DNA from: DATEDA01 sp963789885
GTDB lineage: Bacteria; Pseudomonadota; Gammaproteobacteria; Burkholderiales; SG8-39
NCBI GenBank assembly: GCA_963789885.1
Contig: CAWBNB010000056.1
Span: forward strand, 1 to 14,558
Reading direction: 5' to 3'
Length of the DNA: 14,558 bases
The position numbers were made by a program, and so were the translations under genes. The notes under the pieces are model-generated. The model ran no database searches. It was not told where the DNA came from and worked only from the letters and a program-made list of their open reading frames with translations. Shown piece by piece: positions 1 to 7,321 of this stretch (within the stretch, counting starts at the first letter, position 1; each line of letters begins with the position of its first letter).

Positions 1-360
1 CGTCGCGCCAGCGGGCGACGAGGCGGTCGAGCTCCGGGTCCTCGCCGCGGTCGCGCACGCGCCGCTTCCGAAACGCGAGCTCGTTCTGGGGTTCACTAGC
101 CTTCCGACGCGCACCGGCAAGCGGGTCCATCCGGCGCGTCCGCATCATGCGGTCGGTCGCGATCTCGCGGTACTCGCCCGCACTCACCGCTCCTCCTACC
201 TCGGCCGCCAGCTCCTCGCGGATCACGCGGCGCTCCCACACGTCGCTTCGCCAGAGCGCGCGGCGACCATGCGACGAACGGCAGGAAGATCGTGAGCTCG
301 ACCGGATGCTCGACAGGGTCGCGTCGAAGAATCCGGGCGCGGGTGCGTTGAGGTCTCGCG
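1..360 (-). pseudogene. Frame-displaced C-terminal part of the PrsW-like gene, open at the window edge
   Basis: Reading the minus strand past the conserved core, coding-like sequence jumps frame three times. The core frame (codon first bases at positions divisible by 3) gives way near 350-360 to a frame encoding DLNAPAPGFFDATLSSI. Near 305-302 it changes to a frame encoding the hydrophobic VELTIFLPFVA. Near 268-259 it returns to the second frame, which encodes ALWRSDVWERRVIREEL and then stays open to position 1. The conserved-looking pieces join into the C-terminus I recall for proteobacterial PrsW homologues: a last membrane segment, then a WERRVIREEL region and a basic tail with NELAFRKRRVRD. 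Either the gene is decaying or the assembled sequence has several small indels in this 100-bp stretch. The other complete genes in the window show no such damage. Confidence 0.6.
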
Positions 361-1197
361 GCGGGCGTCGCCGGCGGCCGCGCCGGCGAGCGTCACGATC
401 AGCGGTAGCGCGTTGTTCACCGCATGCGCAGCGATCGCGAGCACCAGGCCGCCGATCGGCGCGATCTTCCGCAGCCAGCGGCGGCGCGTCTGCAGCGCGA
501 GTCCGAGCGAGGCGCCGAAGAGCGCGGTGAAGAGCGCGTGCCCGCCGAGCCCGAAGAGCGCGTAGCGCCAGCCGAGCTGCAGCCCCCACGGCGCGACGCC
601 GGTCTCGGCGTAGCCCTGCGCGACGTAGATCGGCGCCTCGAACCAGTTGAAGCCGAGCCCGACCAGCGCGCCGTAGACGATGCCGTCGCGCATGTTGTCG
701 AACTCGGCGCGGAGCAGCCAGAAGAGCGCGAGCACCCCGATCGCCTTGGTCAGCTCCTCGACGAGCGGCGCGGAGATCGGCGCCGAGATGAGCTGCGCCG
801 CGTCGGCACCGAGGATCTCCTTGACCATCGGGTGCTGCATGACCCAGGCATCGGCGGCGACGGCGAACGCGGTGTTGAACGGCAGCGCGAGGCCGGTCGC
901 GATCAGGCCGCCCCAGAAGAACGCGGCGGCGAAGAGCCACGGCTGCTCGCGCTCGCGCCGGTCGAGGTACCAGAGGATGCGCAGGGGGACGAGCGCGAGC
1001 AGGCTGGAAGCGAAAAGCGCGCCGAAGAACACGGCCGACACGTCGGCGCGCATCCCCACGAACAGGCCCAGCTGGACGAGGGCGGCGACGCCGAGCAGGC
1101 ACGCGAGCACCGCCGAGAGCACGAGGCAGGGCCCGCGCCGGCGTAGCGGCGAGCCGAGGAGCAGCGGATCGTAGTCGCGGTGCGAGAGGAGCGTCAC
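223..1197 (-). CDS. PrsW-family intramembrane metalloprotease (3' end frame-disrupted)
   Basis: Polytopic membrane protein of the PrsW/CPBP-like protease group. The Bacillus namesake cleaves an anti-sigma factor within the membrane; the substrate here is unknown. The reading frame gives 324 residues from a GTG start at 1197. Family motifs are visible: EELTK (residues 147-151), FNWFE (183-187), a GGHALF histidine (220) and HAVNN (258-262), all inside or next to hydrophobic segments. Homology-like sequence stops near residue 279. The last ~45 residues of this frame are Arg/Ser/Pro-rich, non-membrane and unlike the family. The proper C-terminus is found in other frames down to position 1, so the gene really runs off the left edge (separate entry). 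It is divergent from the amidase gene with a 72-bp gap. No clear Shine-Dalgarno precedes the GTG. Family assignment is firm; the functional state is uncertain. Confidence 0.85.
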   Translation of the reverse strand: MTLLSHRDYDPLLLGSPLRRRGPCLVLSAVLACLLGVAALVQLGLFVGMRADVSAVFFGALFASSLLALVPLRILWYLDRREREQPWLFAAAFFWGGLIATGLALPFNTAFAVAADAWVMQHPMVKEILGADAAQLISAPISAPLVEELTKAIGVLALFWLLRAEFDNMRDGIVYGALVGLGFNWFEAPIYVAQGYAETGVAPWGLQLGWRYALFGLGGHALFTALFGASLGLALQTRRRWLRKIAPIGGLVLAIAAHAVNNALPLIVTLAGAAAGDARRETSTHPRPDSSTRPCRASGRAHDLPAVRRMVAARSGEATCGSAA

Positions 1198-1204
1198 GGC
1201 GGCA

Positions 1205-1235
1205 TTGTCCAGGTTGCGGGCCTTCCAAGTAAACT
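1205..1235 (+). promoter_or_regulatory. Candidate sigma-70 promoter for the amidase gene
   Basis: TTGTCC (1205-1210) and TAAACT (1230-1235) are separated by 19 bp. This is a weak match with a slightly long spacer. Transcription from it would give a leader of about 28 nt before the amidase ATG. The -35 lies only 8 bp from the divergent PrsW start codon, so the two genes must share a very short regulatory region. Confidence 0.3.
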
Positions 1236-1269
1236 CCGCGGCCTCGCCGAAGGATATGAAGGACCTGCC

Positions 1270-2610
1270 ATGAACACCGTCGCCACCCTCGCTGCGGCGC
1301 TCGCCGCGGGCCGAACCACCAGCCGCGAGCTGCTCGAGCAGGCGCTTGCGCGCATTGCCGATCCGGCGGGAGAGGGTTCGCGCGCGTTCCTCAAGACCTA
1401 CGCCGATACGGCGCGGGCCGAAGCCGACCTCGCCGATCGGTTGCGAAAGAGCGGCATCGTCCGCTCACCGGTCGACGGGCTGCCGGTGTCGGTCAAGGAC
1501 CTGTTCGACGTCGGCGGCGACGTGACGCGCGCCGGGTCGAAAGTGCTCGCCGGCGCCCCGGCGGCGAAGGCCGACGCGCCCGCGGTCGCGCGGCTGCGGG
1601 CGGCCGGCGCGATCCTCGTCGGCCGCACCAACATGGTCGAGTTCGCGTTCGGCGGTCTCGGGCTCAACCCGCACCACGGCACGCCGCGCAATCCGTGGGA
1701 CCGCAGGACCGGGCGCGTCCCCGGCGGCTCGTCGTCGGGCGCCGGCGTCGCCGCCGCCGACGGGATGAGCGTCATGGCGCTGGGGAGCGACACGCGTGGG
1801 TCGGTGCGCATCCCGGCCGCGCTGAACGGCGTCGCCGGATTCAAGCCGACCGCCCGGCGCGTGCCGCGCGAGGGCGCGTTTCCGCTCTCGTACACGCTCG
1901 ACTCGATCGGACCCCTCGCACGGACTGCGGCGTGCTGCGCGGCCTACGATGCGGTCCTCGCCGGCGAGCCGGACGCGACGCTTGCCCCGCTGCCGGCCAG
2001 GGGGCTGCGGCTGATGCTGCCGCGCTCGAGCGCGCTCGACGACCTCGACGCTCAGGTCGGCAAGACCTTCGAAGCAGCGCTCGGGAAGCTCTCGCGGTCG
2101 GGCGCGGTCGTCACCGAGGTCGCGATGCCGGCATTCGACCGCCAGGACCGGTACTTCAAGGGCGGCGGCTACGCCGGCGCCGAAGCCGCGGCGATCCATC
2201 GCCCGTGGGCGAGCCGCATCGGCGAGTACGACCCGCGGGTCGGCAAGCGCGTCGCGATGGGCAACGACATCCCGGCGCCCGATCTCGTCGAGCTCGGCTT
2301 CGTCCGCGCGGCGTACCTCCGTGAGGTCGAGACCGCGGCGGCGCCGTTCGACGCGATCGTGATGCCGACCGTGCCGTGCGTCGCGCCGACGATCGCCGAG
2401 GTCGACGCTTCCGACGACGCCTACTTCAAGTGGAACGCGCGGGTGCTGCGCAACGCCGGGCTGATCAACTTTCTCGACGGCTGCGCGGTGACCGTGCCGT
2501 GTCACGAGCCGGGCAGCGGACCGGTCGGACTGATGGTGTGCGGGGTTGCGATGACCGACCGGCGGACGCTCGCGATCGCGTGCGCGCTGGAGCAGGCGCT
2601 CGCCGGCTAG
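1270..2610 (+). CDS. Amidase-signature family hydrolase
   Basis: Hydrolase of the amidase-signature superfamily (GatA, fatty-acid amide hydrolase, nicotinamidase-like amidases), which cleaves carboxamide bonds with a Ser-cisSer-Lys triad. The ATG at 1270 was chosen because GAAGGA (1258-1263) sits 6 nt upstream and the similarity begins there. A longer in-frame start at 1180 would run into the divergent gene. This gives 446 residues, a normal family length. The triad is visible: Lys76 in PVSVKDLF, Ser154 in PGGSSSG and Ser178 in DTRGSVRIP. The two serines fall at the numbers known for Staphylococcus aureus GatA. GatB and GatC are not nearby, so a free-standing amidase is more likely than a tRNA amidotransferase subunit. 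The stop overlaps that of the convergent antiporter gene. Substrate cannot be read from sequence. Confidence 0.92.
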   Translation: MNTVATLAAALAAGRTTSRELLEQALARIADPAGEGSRAFLKTYADTARAEADLADRLRKSGIVRSPVDGLPVSVKDLFDVGGDVTRAGSKVLAGAPAAKADAPAVARLRAAGAILVGRTNMVEFAFGGLGLNPHHGTPRNPWDRRTGRVPGGSSSGAGVAAADGMSVMALGSDTRGSVRIPAALNGVAGFKPTARRVPREGAFPLSYTLDSIGPLARTAACCAAYDAVLAGEPDATLAPLPARGLRLMLPRSSALDDLDAQVGKTFEAALGKLSRSGAVVTEVAMPAFDRQDRYFKGGGYAGAEAAAIHRPWASRIGEYDPRVGKRVAMGNDIPAPDLVELGFVRAAYLREVETAAAPFDAIVMPTVPCVAPTIAEVDASDDAYFKWNARVLRNAGLINFLDGCAVTVPCHEPGSGPVGLMVCGVAMTDRRTLAIACALEQALAG

Positions 2611-4238
2611 AGCGCGTCCCGCACCGTCCGTACCAGCGACTCGGTCATCTCGTCGATCGCGTCGCAGACGAACGCGGCGCCGAACTCGTGCAGCCATGCG
2701 CGCTCCGCAGCGCTGCTCGAAGTCGCGACGATCGCGATGCGCGGATTCACCTGGCGCGCCGCGATGCAGATCTGCATCTTGTCCGCGAGCGTCGGATTCG
2801 TGACGAGGATCATCCTGGCGTCGGCCATACCTGCGGCGCGCAGCACCTCGGGGTCGGCCGGATCGCCCCGCACGACGGCCAGCCCGCGCCCGCGCAGTTC
2901 GGCGAGCGCGTCGGGGTCGGCGTCAATGACCGACACCGGCACGCCCGCTGCCGCGCAGCGCTGAACGACCCTCCGCCCCAGCTCGCCCAGACCGGTGAGC
3001 GCCACGGCGGGCGCGCTCTCGGGTACCGGCGCGGCGCCCTCTTGCGTCGGAGCGTCGGCGCGGCCGCCGGCGAGCCGCGCCTCGCGCGCCGCCACCACAC
3101 GGAAGAGCAGCGGGTTCAGCGCGATCGAAACGATCGCCACCGCGACCAGGATGTCCATCCCCGCCGGCGGCAGGATGCCGAGCTGCTGGCCGAGCACGCC
3201 GAGGATGAACGAGAACTCGCCGATCTGGGCGAGGCCCACGGCGACGGTCAGCGCCGTCCGCTGCGTGTCGCGCAGGAGCTTGACGATCCCCAGTGCGACC
3301 GCCGGCTTGACGACGAGCACGATCGCGAGTGCGCCCGCGAGGAGCAGGGGCTGCGACGTCACGACGCCCGGGTTGAAGAGCATTCCGACGGAGACGAAGA
3401 AGAGCGCCGAGAAGACGTCGCGGAACGGCACCATGTCGGCGGCGGCCTGCGGCCCGAACCGCGACTGGCCGACGACGAGACCGGCGAAGAACGCGCCGAG
3501 CGCAACCGAAACGCTGAAGACCTCCGCCGCGAGCAGCGCGACGCCGAGCGCGACGACGAACACCGTCAGCGTGAAGAGCTCGGTCGAGCGGGTGCGGGCG
3601 ATCCGCTCCATCGCCGGCGCGACGAGGCGGCTCCCGACCGCCCAGACGAGCGCGGCGAACACCGCGGCCTTCCCGAGCGCGAGGCCGAGCGCGCTCGCCA
3701 TCCCGGCCGGATCGGTACGATCGGCAGCAAGCGCGGGCAGCATCACCAGCGCGACCACGGTGAAGAGATCCTCGACGATCAGCCAGCCGACCGCGACGTG
3801 GCCGTCGCGCGTGCTCAAGCGGTCCTGCGCCACGAGCATGCGCATCAGCACGACGGTGCTCGCGACCGCGAGCGCCATGCCGAACAGCATCCCCGCGGCG
3901 TGGCTCCAGCCGAACGCGCGGGCGATCGCCCAGCCGGCAACCGCCGCGACCGCGCTCTGCGCGACCGCGCCCGGGACCGCGATGCGCCAGACGCGCAGGA
4001 GCTCCTGCGGATGGAAATGCAGCCCGACGCCGAACATGAGCAGGATCACGCCGATCTCCGCCATCTGCGAGGCGAGGCCCGCATCGGCGACGAAGCCCGG
4101 CGTGTAGGGCCCGACGACGATCCCCGCGAGCATGTACCCGACGAGGGTCGACAGTCCGAGGCGCTGCGTCACCCAGCCGAAGGCTAGGGCGACGGCGAGG
4201 CCGCCGGCGAGCGTGATGATGATCGAGAGGTCGTGCAT
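2607..4238 (-). CDS. ybaL: Kef/YbaL-type cation:proton antiporter (CPA2) with TrkA-N domain
   Basis: Inner-membrane monovalent cation/proton antiporter of the CPA2 family. The start is taken at the ATG at 4238 (MHDLSIIITLAGG), where membrane-type sequence begins. The 18 extra residues possible from 4292 are basic and non-conserved. The result is 543 residues, close to E. coli YbaL (about 558). Residues 5-385 form the exchanger domain with about 12 membrane segments, including GVILLMFGVGLHF and the conserved acidic pair Glu156-Asp157 in GWLIVEDL. A short linker leads to a TrkA-N/Rossmann domain (about 412-543) with GLGELG (416-421) and Asp439 at the end of the second strand, as expected for NAD(H) or nucleotide control. 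A TrkA-C domain is absent, as in YbaL. Monocistronic. Its TAG shares bases with the amidase stop (ctag, 2607-2610), so no dedicated terminator lies between them. Confidence 0.93.
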   Translation of the reverse strand: MHDLSIIITLAGGLAVALAFGWVTQRLGLSTLVGYMLAGIVVGPYTPGFVADAGLASQMAEIGVILLMFGVGLHFHPQELLRVWRIAVPGAVAQSAVAAVAGWAIARAFGWSHAAGMLFGMALAVASTVVLMRMLVAQDRLSTRDGHVAVGWLIVEDLFTVVALVMLPALAADRTDPAGMASALGLALGKAAVFAALVWAVGSRLVAPAMERIARTRSTELFTLTVFVVALGVALLAAEVFSVSVALGAFFAGLVVGQSRFGPQAAADMVPFRDVFSALFFVSVGMLFNPGVVTSQPLLLAGALAIVLVVKPAVALGIVKLLRDTQRTALTVAVGLAQIGEFSFILGVLGQQLGILPPAGMDILVAVAIVSIALNPLLFRVVAAREARLAGGRADAPTQEGAAPVPESAPAVALTGLGELGRRVVQRCAAAGVPVSVIDADPDALAELRGRGLAVVRGDPADPEVLRAAGMADARMILVTNPTLADKMQICIAARQVNPRIAIVATSSSAAERAWLHEFGAAFVCDAIDEMTESLVRTVRDAL

Positions 4239-4426
4239 GCGGCGTCGAAGCCGGCACCGCCGGGATGCGGCGCCCACCGGCCGAGGGTACACGACGGCGG
4301 TGAGATCGGTCCGGTCGGCACTAAGCCCCGACGCGCGCAGCGCGCGCGGCGAGTCAGCGTCAACTACGCCTCACCCGCCCGCATGCGGCGACTGTCGCAC
4401 CGAGTTGCCCGTGCTACGGTTAATGC

Positions 4427-5209
4427 GTGCGCCTCCTCGCGCTCCTGCTACTCGCTCTCGCCGCGTGCGCGGCACACGCCGAAGTGCGCGCGCGCGTCGC
4501 CGCGACCGATCCGCCGGCCGACGCGACGCTCGGCCGCGACCAGTCGTTCTACGTGCGCATCCAATTCGACGCCGACGAGCCGGTCAGCCTCTGGGCCCGC
4601 GCCTATGCCGGCGGCAAGCGGATCGAGAAGGGCTGGCGATCGAACGCGTCGGCGACGTACTCGGGCTCGGGCTACGCGCTCGGCTGGGTCTCGTTCTACG
4701 TCCCGATGGAGGTGGACGAGATCCGCATCTTCGCCGGCGGCGGCAAACCGTATCGCGAGTGGCAGGTGGCCTCGTACCCGGTCAAGCTGCGCTGGGGCGA
4801 CGGCCCCCCGGCCGCGGAGGCGGCGCCGTGGGTCCCCGAGCTCCAGCGCGCGACCGCTGCGGCGTGGGAGGCGGAACGCCGCGCGGCGGCGGCGAAGCCG
4901 CAGAGCGCGGGCGAGACGGCGTTCGGATTGCTGGTGGTTCCGCTCTTCCTCGGCGCCGTCCTCGCCTGCGTCGGCGCGCCGGTCTGGGCGCTGTGGCAAT
5001 GGCGCGGCTGGTGGCGACTCGCAGCGGTGGTGCCGTTCGCCGTCATGGCGTTCGTCGTCGTGCGGATCGTCATCGACACCAGCCGCGATCCGACCTCGCA
5101 CAACCTCTGGCCGTTCGAGATCGTCTACTCCGGCGCCGCGGGGCTCGCGCTGATCATCGTGCTCGCCCTGGCGCGCCGCTTCACCCGCGTCGGCGCACGG
5201 GCTTCCTGA
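4427..5209 (+). CDS. Exported membrane-anchored protein of unknown function
   Basis: I do not recognise this 260-residue protein. It starts with a GTG and a strongly hydrophobic leader (MRLLALLLLALAAC). The leader could end in a lipobox (LAAC, Cys14) or at an AHA signal-peptidase site after residue 18. Residues 20-125 look like a beta-rich extracytoplasmic domain, with alternating polar and aromatic residues (SFYVRIQF, SLWARAY, GWVSFYVPM). A Pro/Ala-rich, partly helical linker follows (126-160). Three likely membrane spans come next (about 165-190, 197-214 and 235-249), with a basic C-terminus. No Shine-Dalgarno is evident. A weak promoter-like pair (CTGTCG at 4392 and TACGGT at 4415) would start transcription close to the GTG, so a leaderless message is possible. 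It overlaps the convergent LysR gene by 29 bp. The coding call rests on the hydrophobic pattern and codon bias. Confidence 0.7.
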   Translation: MRLLALLLLALAACAAHAEVRARVAATDPPADATLGRDQSFYVRIQFDADEPVSLWARAYAGGKRIEKGWRSNASATYSGSGYALGWVSFYVPMEVDEIRIFAGGGKPYREWQVASYPVKLRWGDGPPAAEAAPWVPELQRATAAAWEAERRAAAAKPQSAGETAFGLLVVPLFLGAVLACVGAPVWALWQWRGWWRLAAVVPFAVMAFVVVRIVIDTSRDPTSHNLWPFEIVYSGAAGLALIIVLALARRFTRVGARAS

Positions 5210-6062
5210 CCGCGGCGACCTCGGCCTGCAGCGCCTTCAAGGGCGGCGACAGCTCGCCCTTGCGCCAAACGAGCGCGGTCGTGGTCGCGGCCGCGGCTTT
5301 CGGCAGCGAGTAGACGGTCACCGCCTCGTCGCACCGGATGGTCTCCAGCACCGAGCGCGGCACGATCGCGACGCCGGTGCCGGAGGCCACGCACGCGACG
5401 ATCGCGTGATAGGAGGCGAGCTCGAGGATGCGATCCGGCACGACCCCGTCCTCGCCGAGCCAGCCCTGCAGCCGCCGGCGGTACGCGCAGCCGCTCGGAA
5501 AGGCGATCAGCGTGTCGGCGCGGACGTCGCGCCCGCGCCGGATCGCCGGATGGGACCGCGGCGCGACGAGCACGAGCTCCTCCCGGAACGCCGGCATCGT
5601 CTCGAGCCGGAGGGACGGCCGGCAGTCGGCGACGAACGCCGCTTCCAGCCGCCGGCCGAGCACCGCCTCGACCAGCGCGTCGGTGGTCCCGGCCACCAAC
5701 TCGACGGTCACCGCCGGGTGCGCGGCGTGGTAGCGCGCGAGGAGCGGCGGCAGACGGCTCGCCGCGGTGCTCTCGAGCGTCCCGATCCGGAGCACGCCGC
5801 GCGGGGGGTCGCCGGCGAGCGCGTTCCGCGCCTCGCCCGCGAGACGGAGCATTTGCTCGGCGTACTGCAGAAAAACCTGCCCGGCCGGCGACAGGTGCAG
5901 CCCGCGCTTCTCGCGCACGAAGAGCTGCGTCCCGAGGGACGCTTCGAGCTGCTGGATGCGCGTCGTGACGTTGGACTGGACGCGGTGCAGCCGGCGCGCC
6001 GCCCGGCTGATGCCGCCCTCGTCGGCGACCGCCTTGAACACCTGCAGGGAGGCGAAGTCCAT
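5181..6062 (-). CDS. LysR-type transcriptional regulator
   Basis: DNA-binding regulator of 293 residues, the usual LysR length. The N-terminal winged helix-turn-helix is at residues 3-62 (VFKAVADEGGISRAARRLHR, then NVTTRIQQLEASLGTQLF). The effector-binding domain starts near 90 (VLRIGTLESTAASRLPPLL). A YRRRLQGWL segment and a GTGVAIVP strand follow, as in many members. The ATG at 6062 begins right at the conserved N-terminus. It is transcribed divergently from the nitronate monooxygenase-like gene across a 102-bp AT-rich gap with inverted repeats, so the flavoprotein gene, and perhaps the MFS gene after it, is its probable target. It probably also represses itself, because the repeats lie downstream of its own predicted promoter. 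The inducer cannot be told from sequence. The 3' end overlaps the convergent membrane-protein gene by 29 bp. Confidence 0.95.
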   Translation of the reverse strand: MDFASLQVFKAVADEGGISRAARRLHRVQSNVTTRIQQLEASLGTQLFVREKRGLHLSPAGQVFLQYAEQMLRLAGEARNALAGDPPRGVLRIGTLESTAASRLPPLLARYHAAHPAVTVELVAGTTDALVEAVLGRRLEAAFVADCRPSLRLETMPAFREELVLVAPRSHPAIRRGRDVRADTLIAFPSGCAYRRRLQGWLGEDGVVPDRILELASYHAIVACVASGTGVAIVPRSVLETIRCDEAVTVYSLPKAAAATTTALVWRKGELSPPLKALQAEVAAVRKPVRRRG

Positions 6063-6064
6063 GA

Positions 6065-6089
6065 TTCTCTATTCGAGAACGATATGTTC
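6065..6089. promoter_or_regulatory. Probable LysR operator: two overlapping inverted repeats
   Basis: A perfect TTCTC-N5-GAGAA repeat (6065-6079) contains the LysR T-N11-A core (T6066, A6078). It overlaps by three bases a second repeat, GAAC-N5-GTTC (6077-6089). The stretch is markedly AT-rich against its surroundings. Relative to the start site predicted from the flavoprotein promoter (about 6137), the first repeat is centred at -65, the classical LysR recognition-site position, and the second at about -54. Both lie downstream of the LysR gene's own promoter, which suits autorepression. The binding protein is inferred from adjacency. Confidence 0.5.
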
Positions 6090-6092
6090 ACG

Positions 6093-6122
6093 ATTATTCA
6101 TTTGCCGGGATGCCTCCGTCAA
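6093..6122 (-). promoter_or_regulatory. Predicted sigma-70 promoter of the LysR gene
   Basis: On the minus strand, TTGACG (6122-6117) and AATAAT (6098-6093) are separated by 18 bp, each matching five of six consensus bases. This is the best promoter-like match I found in the window. It would start transcription near 6086, giving a leader of about 25 nt that contains the inverted repeats. Confidence 0.5.
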
Positions 6123-6130
6123 GGTACCGT
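6102..6130 (+). promoter_or_regulatory. Candidate sigma-70 promoter of the nitronate monooxygenase-like gene
   Basis: TTGCCG (6102-6107) and TACCGT (6125-6130) are separated by exactly 17 bp. The -10 is weak, as often seen at promoters needing a LysR activator. It lies inside the opposing LysR promoter, so the two would compete for polymerase. Confidence 0.38.
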
Positions 6131-6164
6131 CTGTCGTGCGCACCCTGCCTGGCGGAGACGACCG

Positions 6165-7244
6165 ATGGCGATCCAGACCGAGCTCACCCGAGCGCTCGAG
6201 CTCACCCACCCGATCATCCAGGCGCCGCTCGCCGGCGGCGGCGATACGCCGGCGCTCGTCGCCGCGGTCGGCGAGGCGGGGGCGCTCGGGTTCATCGGGG
6301 CGTCCTACCTGACGCCGGCGCAGATCACCGAGGCCGCGCGCGCGGTGCGCGGCCTGACGAAGCGGCCGTTCGGGATCAACCTCTTCGCGCCCTCGCCCGC
6401 GCCCCCGCCGGCGGACGCGACTGCCGCGCTCGCACGCGTGGCGCCCTACTTCGCCGAGCTCGGGCTGCCCGCGCCCACTGCGCCGGCCGCGCCCGCCGAC
6501 GCGTTCCCGGCGCTCTTCGAGGCCGCGCTCGCGAGCGGCGCCTCGGCGTTCAGTTTCACGTTCGGCGTCCTGCCCGTCGCGGCGATCGACGCGATCAAGG
6601 CCCGCGGCATGTTCCTGATGGGCACCGCGACCAACGTCGAGGAAGCCCGGGTGCTCGAGCGGGCGGGTGCGAACGCCGTCGTCGCGCAGGGGAGCGAGGC
6701 GGGCGGCCATCGCGGCACGTTCGTGGGCGAGACCGACGCCGGCATGGTCGGCACCATCGCGCTCGTGCCGCAGATCGTCGACGCAGTGCGGGTGCCGGTC
6801 ATCGCTTCGGGCGGCATCATGGACGGGCGCGGCATCGCCGCCGCGCTCGCGCTCGGCGCGAGCGGCGTGCAGATGGGGACCGCGTTCCTGACGTGCGAAG
6901 AGGCGGGAATCCCCGAGGCCTACAAGCAGGCGATCCTCGCCGCGCGGGAGAGCGACACGCGCATCACGCGTGCCTTCTCCGGCCGGTCGGCGCGCGGCAT
7001 CGTCAACCGGTTCATGACCGAGGTCGAGCGTGCGGGAGGCGTCGAAGCGATCCTGCCGTTCCCGCTGCAGAACTCGCTGACGCGCCCGCTGCGCGCCGCC
7101 GCGGCCAAGGCGGGTCGTGCAGAGTTCCTCTCGCTCTGGGCGGGTCAGGGCGCGGGCATGGCGCGCCGGGGCTCCGCGGCACAGCTGGTCGCGCGGCTCG
7201 CCGAGGAAGCCGGCTCAGTGCTGCGGCGCCTGCCGGTACAGTAG
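6165..7244 (+). CDS. Nitronate monooxygenase / 2-nitropropane dioxygenase-family flavoprotein
   Basis: FMN-dependent TIM-barrel oxidase family that oxidises alkyl nitronates; some members are NADH:quinone reductases or enoyl reductases (FabK-like). The ATG at 6165 has GGAG (6154-6157) 7 nt upstream and gives 359 residues, typical of class I enzymes. Visible motifs: QAPLAGG near the N-terminus (19-25), GSEAGGHRG with the presumed catalytic His182, the phosphate-binding PVIASGGI strand (211-218) and GASGVQMGTAFL (231-242). The His in GGHRG favours nitronate monooxygenase over FabK. The open frame extends upstream to 5406, but that part is antisense to the LysR gene. It is divergent from the LysR gene, its likely regulator, and 101 bp ahead of the MFS gene in the same direction. 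The physiological substrate is unknown; nitroalkanes such as propionate 3-nitronate are possible. Confidence 0.93.
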   Translation: MAIQTELTRALELTHPIIQAPLAGGGDTPALVAAVGEAGALGFIGASYLTPAQITEAARAVRGLTKRPFGINLFAPSPAPPPADATAALARVAPYFAELGLPAPTAPAAPADAFPALFEAALASGASAFSFTFGVLPVAAIDAIKARGMFLMGTATNVEEARVLERAGANAVVAQGSEAGGHRGTFVGETDAGMVGTIALVPQIVDAVRVPVIASGGIMDGRGIAAALALGASGVQMGTAFLTCEEAGIPEAYKQAILAARESDTRITRAFSGRSARGIVNRFMTEVERAGGVEAILPFPLQNSLTRPLRAAAAKAGRAEFLSLWAGQGAGMARRGSAAQLVARLAEEAGSVLRRLPVQ

Positions 7245-7269
7245 GGCGGGACGCAACGCCGGTCGCTGC

Positions 7270-7286
7270 GGTGTGCATGGCGCACC
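7270..7286. promoter_or_regulatory. Imperfect inverted repeat upstream of the MFS gene
   Basis: GGTGTGC-ATG-GCGCACC pairs in six of seven positions. It lies in the 101-bp gap between the flavoprotein and MFS genes and could be an operator or a weak hairpin. No convincing promoter is seen beside it and no T-run follows. Confidence 0.25.
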
Positions 7287-7321
7287 GCCGCGGGACTGGG
7301 GTACCTTCGGAGCGTCGCTCG

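Noticed and set aside
424..1146. 240-codon plus-strand open frame opposite the PrsW-like gene
   Set aside because: Highly charged Arg/Glu-rich translation antisense to clear PrsW motifs.
1180..1269. 30-codon N-terminal extension of the amidase
   Set aside because: It would overlap the divergent PrsW-like start, has no conserved residues, and the ATG at 1270 has its own well-placed ribosome-binding site.
1465..2697. 410-codon minus-strand open frame opposite the amidase gene
   Set aside because: Arg/Val/Asp-rich shadow of the amidase codons, with no recognisable motif.
2376..4187. 603-codon plus-strand open frame opposite the antiporter gene
   Set aside because: Low-complexity Arg/Asp/Glu/His-rich translation without domains, lying antisense to a well-recognised membrane antiporter.
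4239..4292. 18-codon N-terminal extension of the antiporter
   Set aside because: Basic, non-membrane residues; family similarity begins at the ATG at 4238.
5406..6164. Upstream extension of the nitronate monooxygenase-like frame
   Set aside because: It is antisense to the LysR gene and crosses the regulatory gap; the ATG at 6165 has GGAG at proper spacing.
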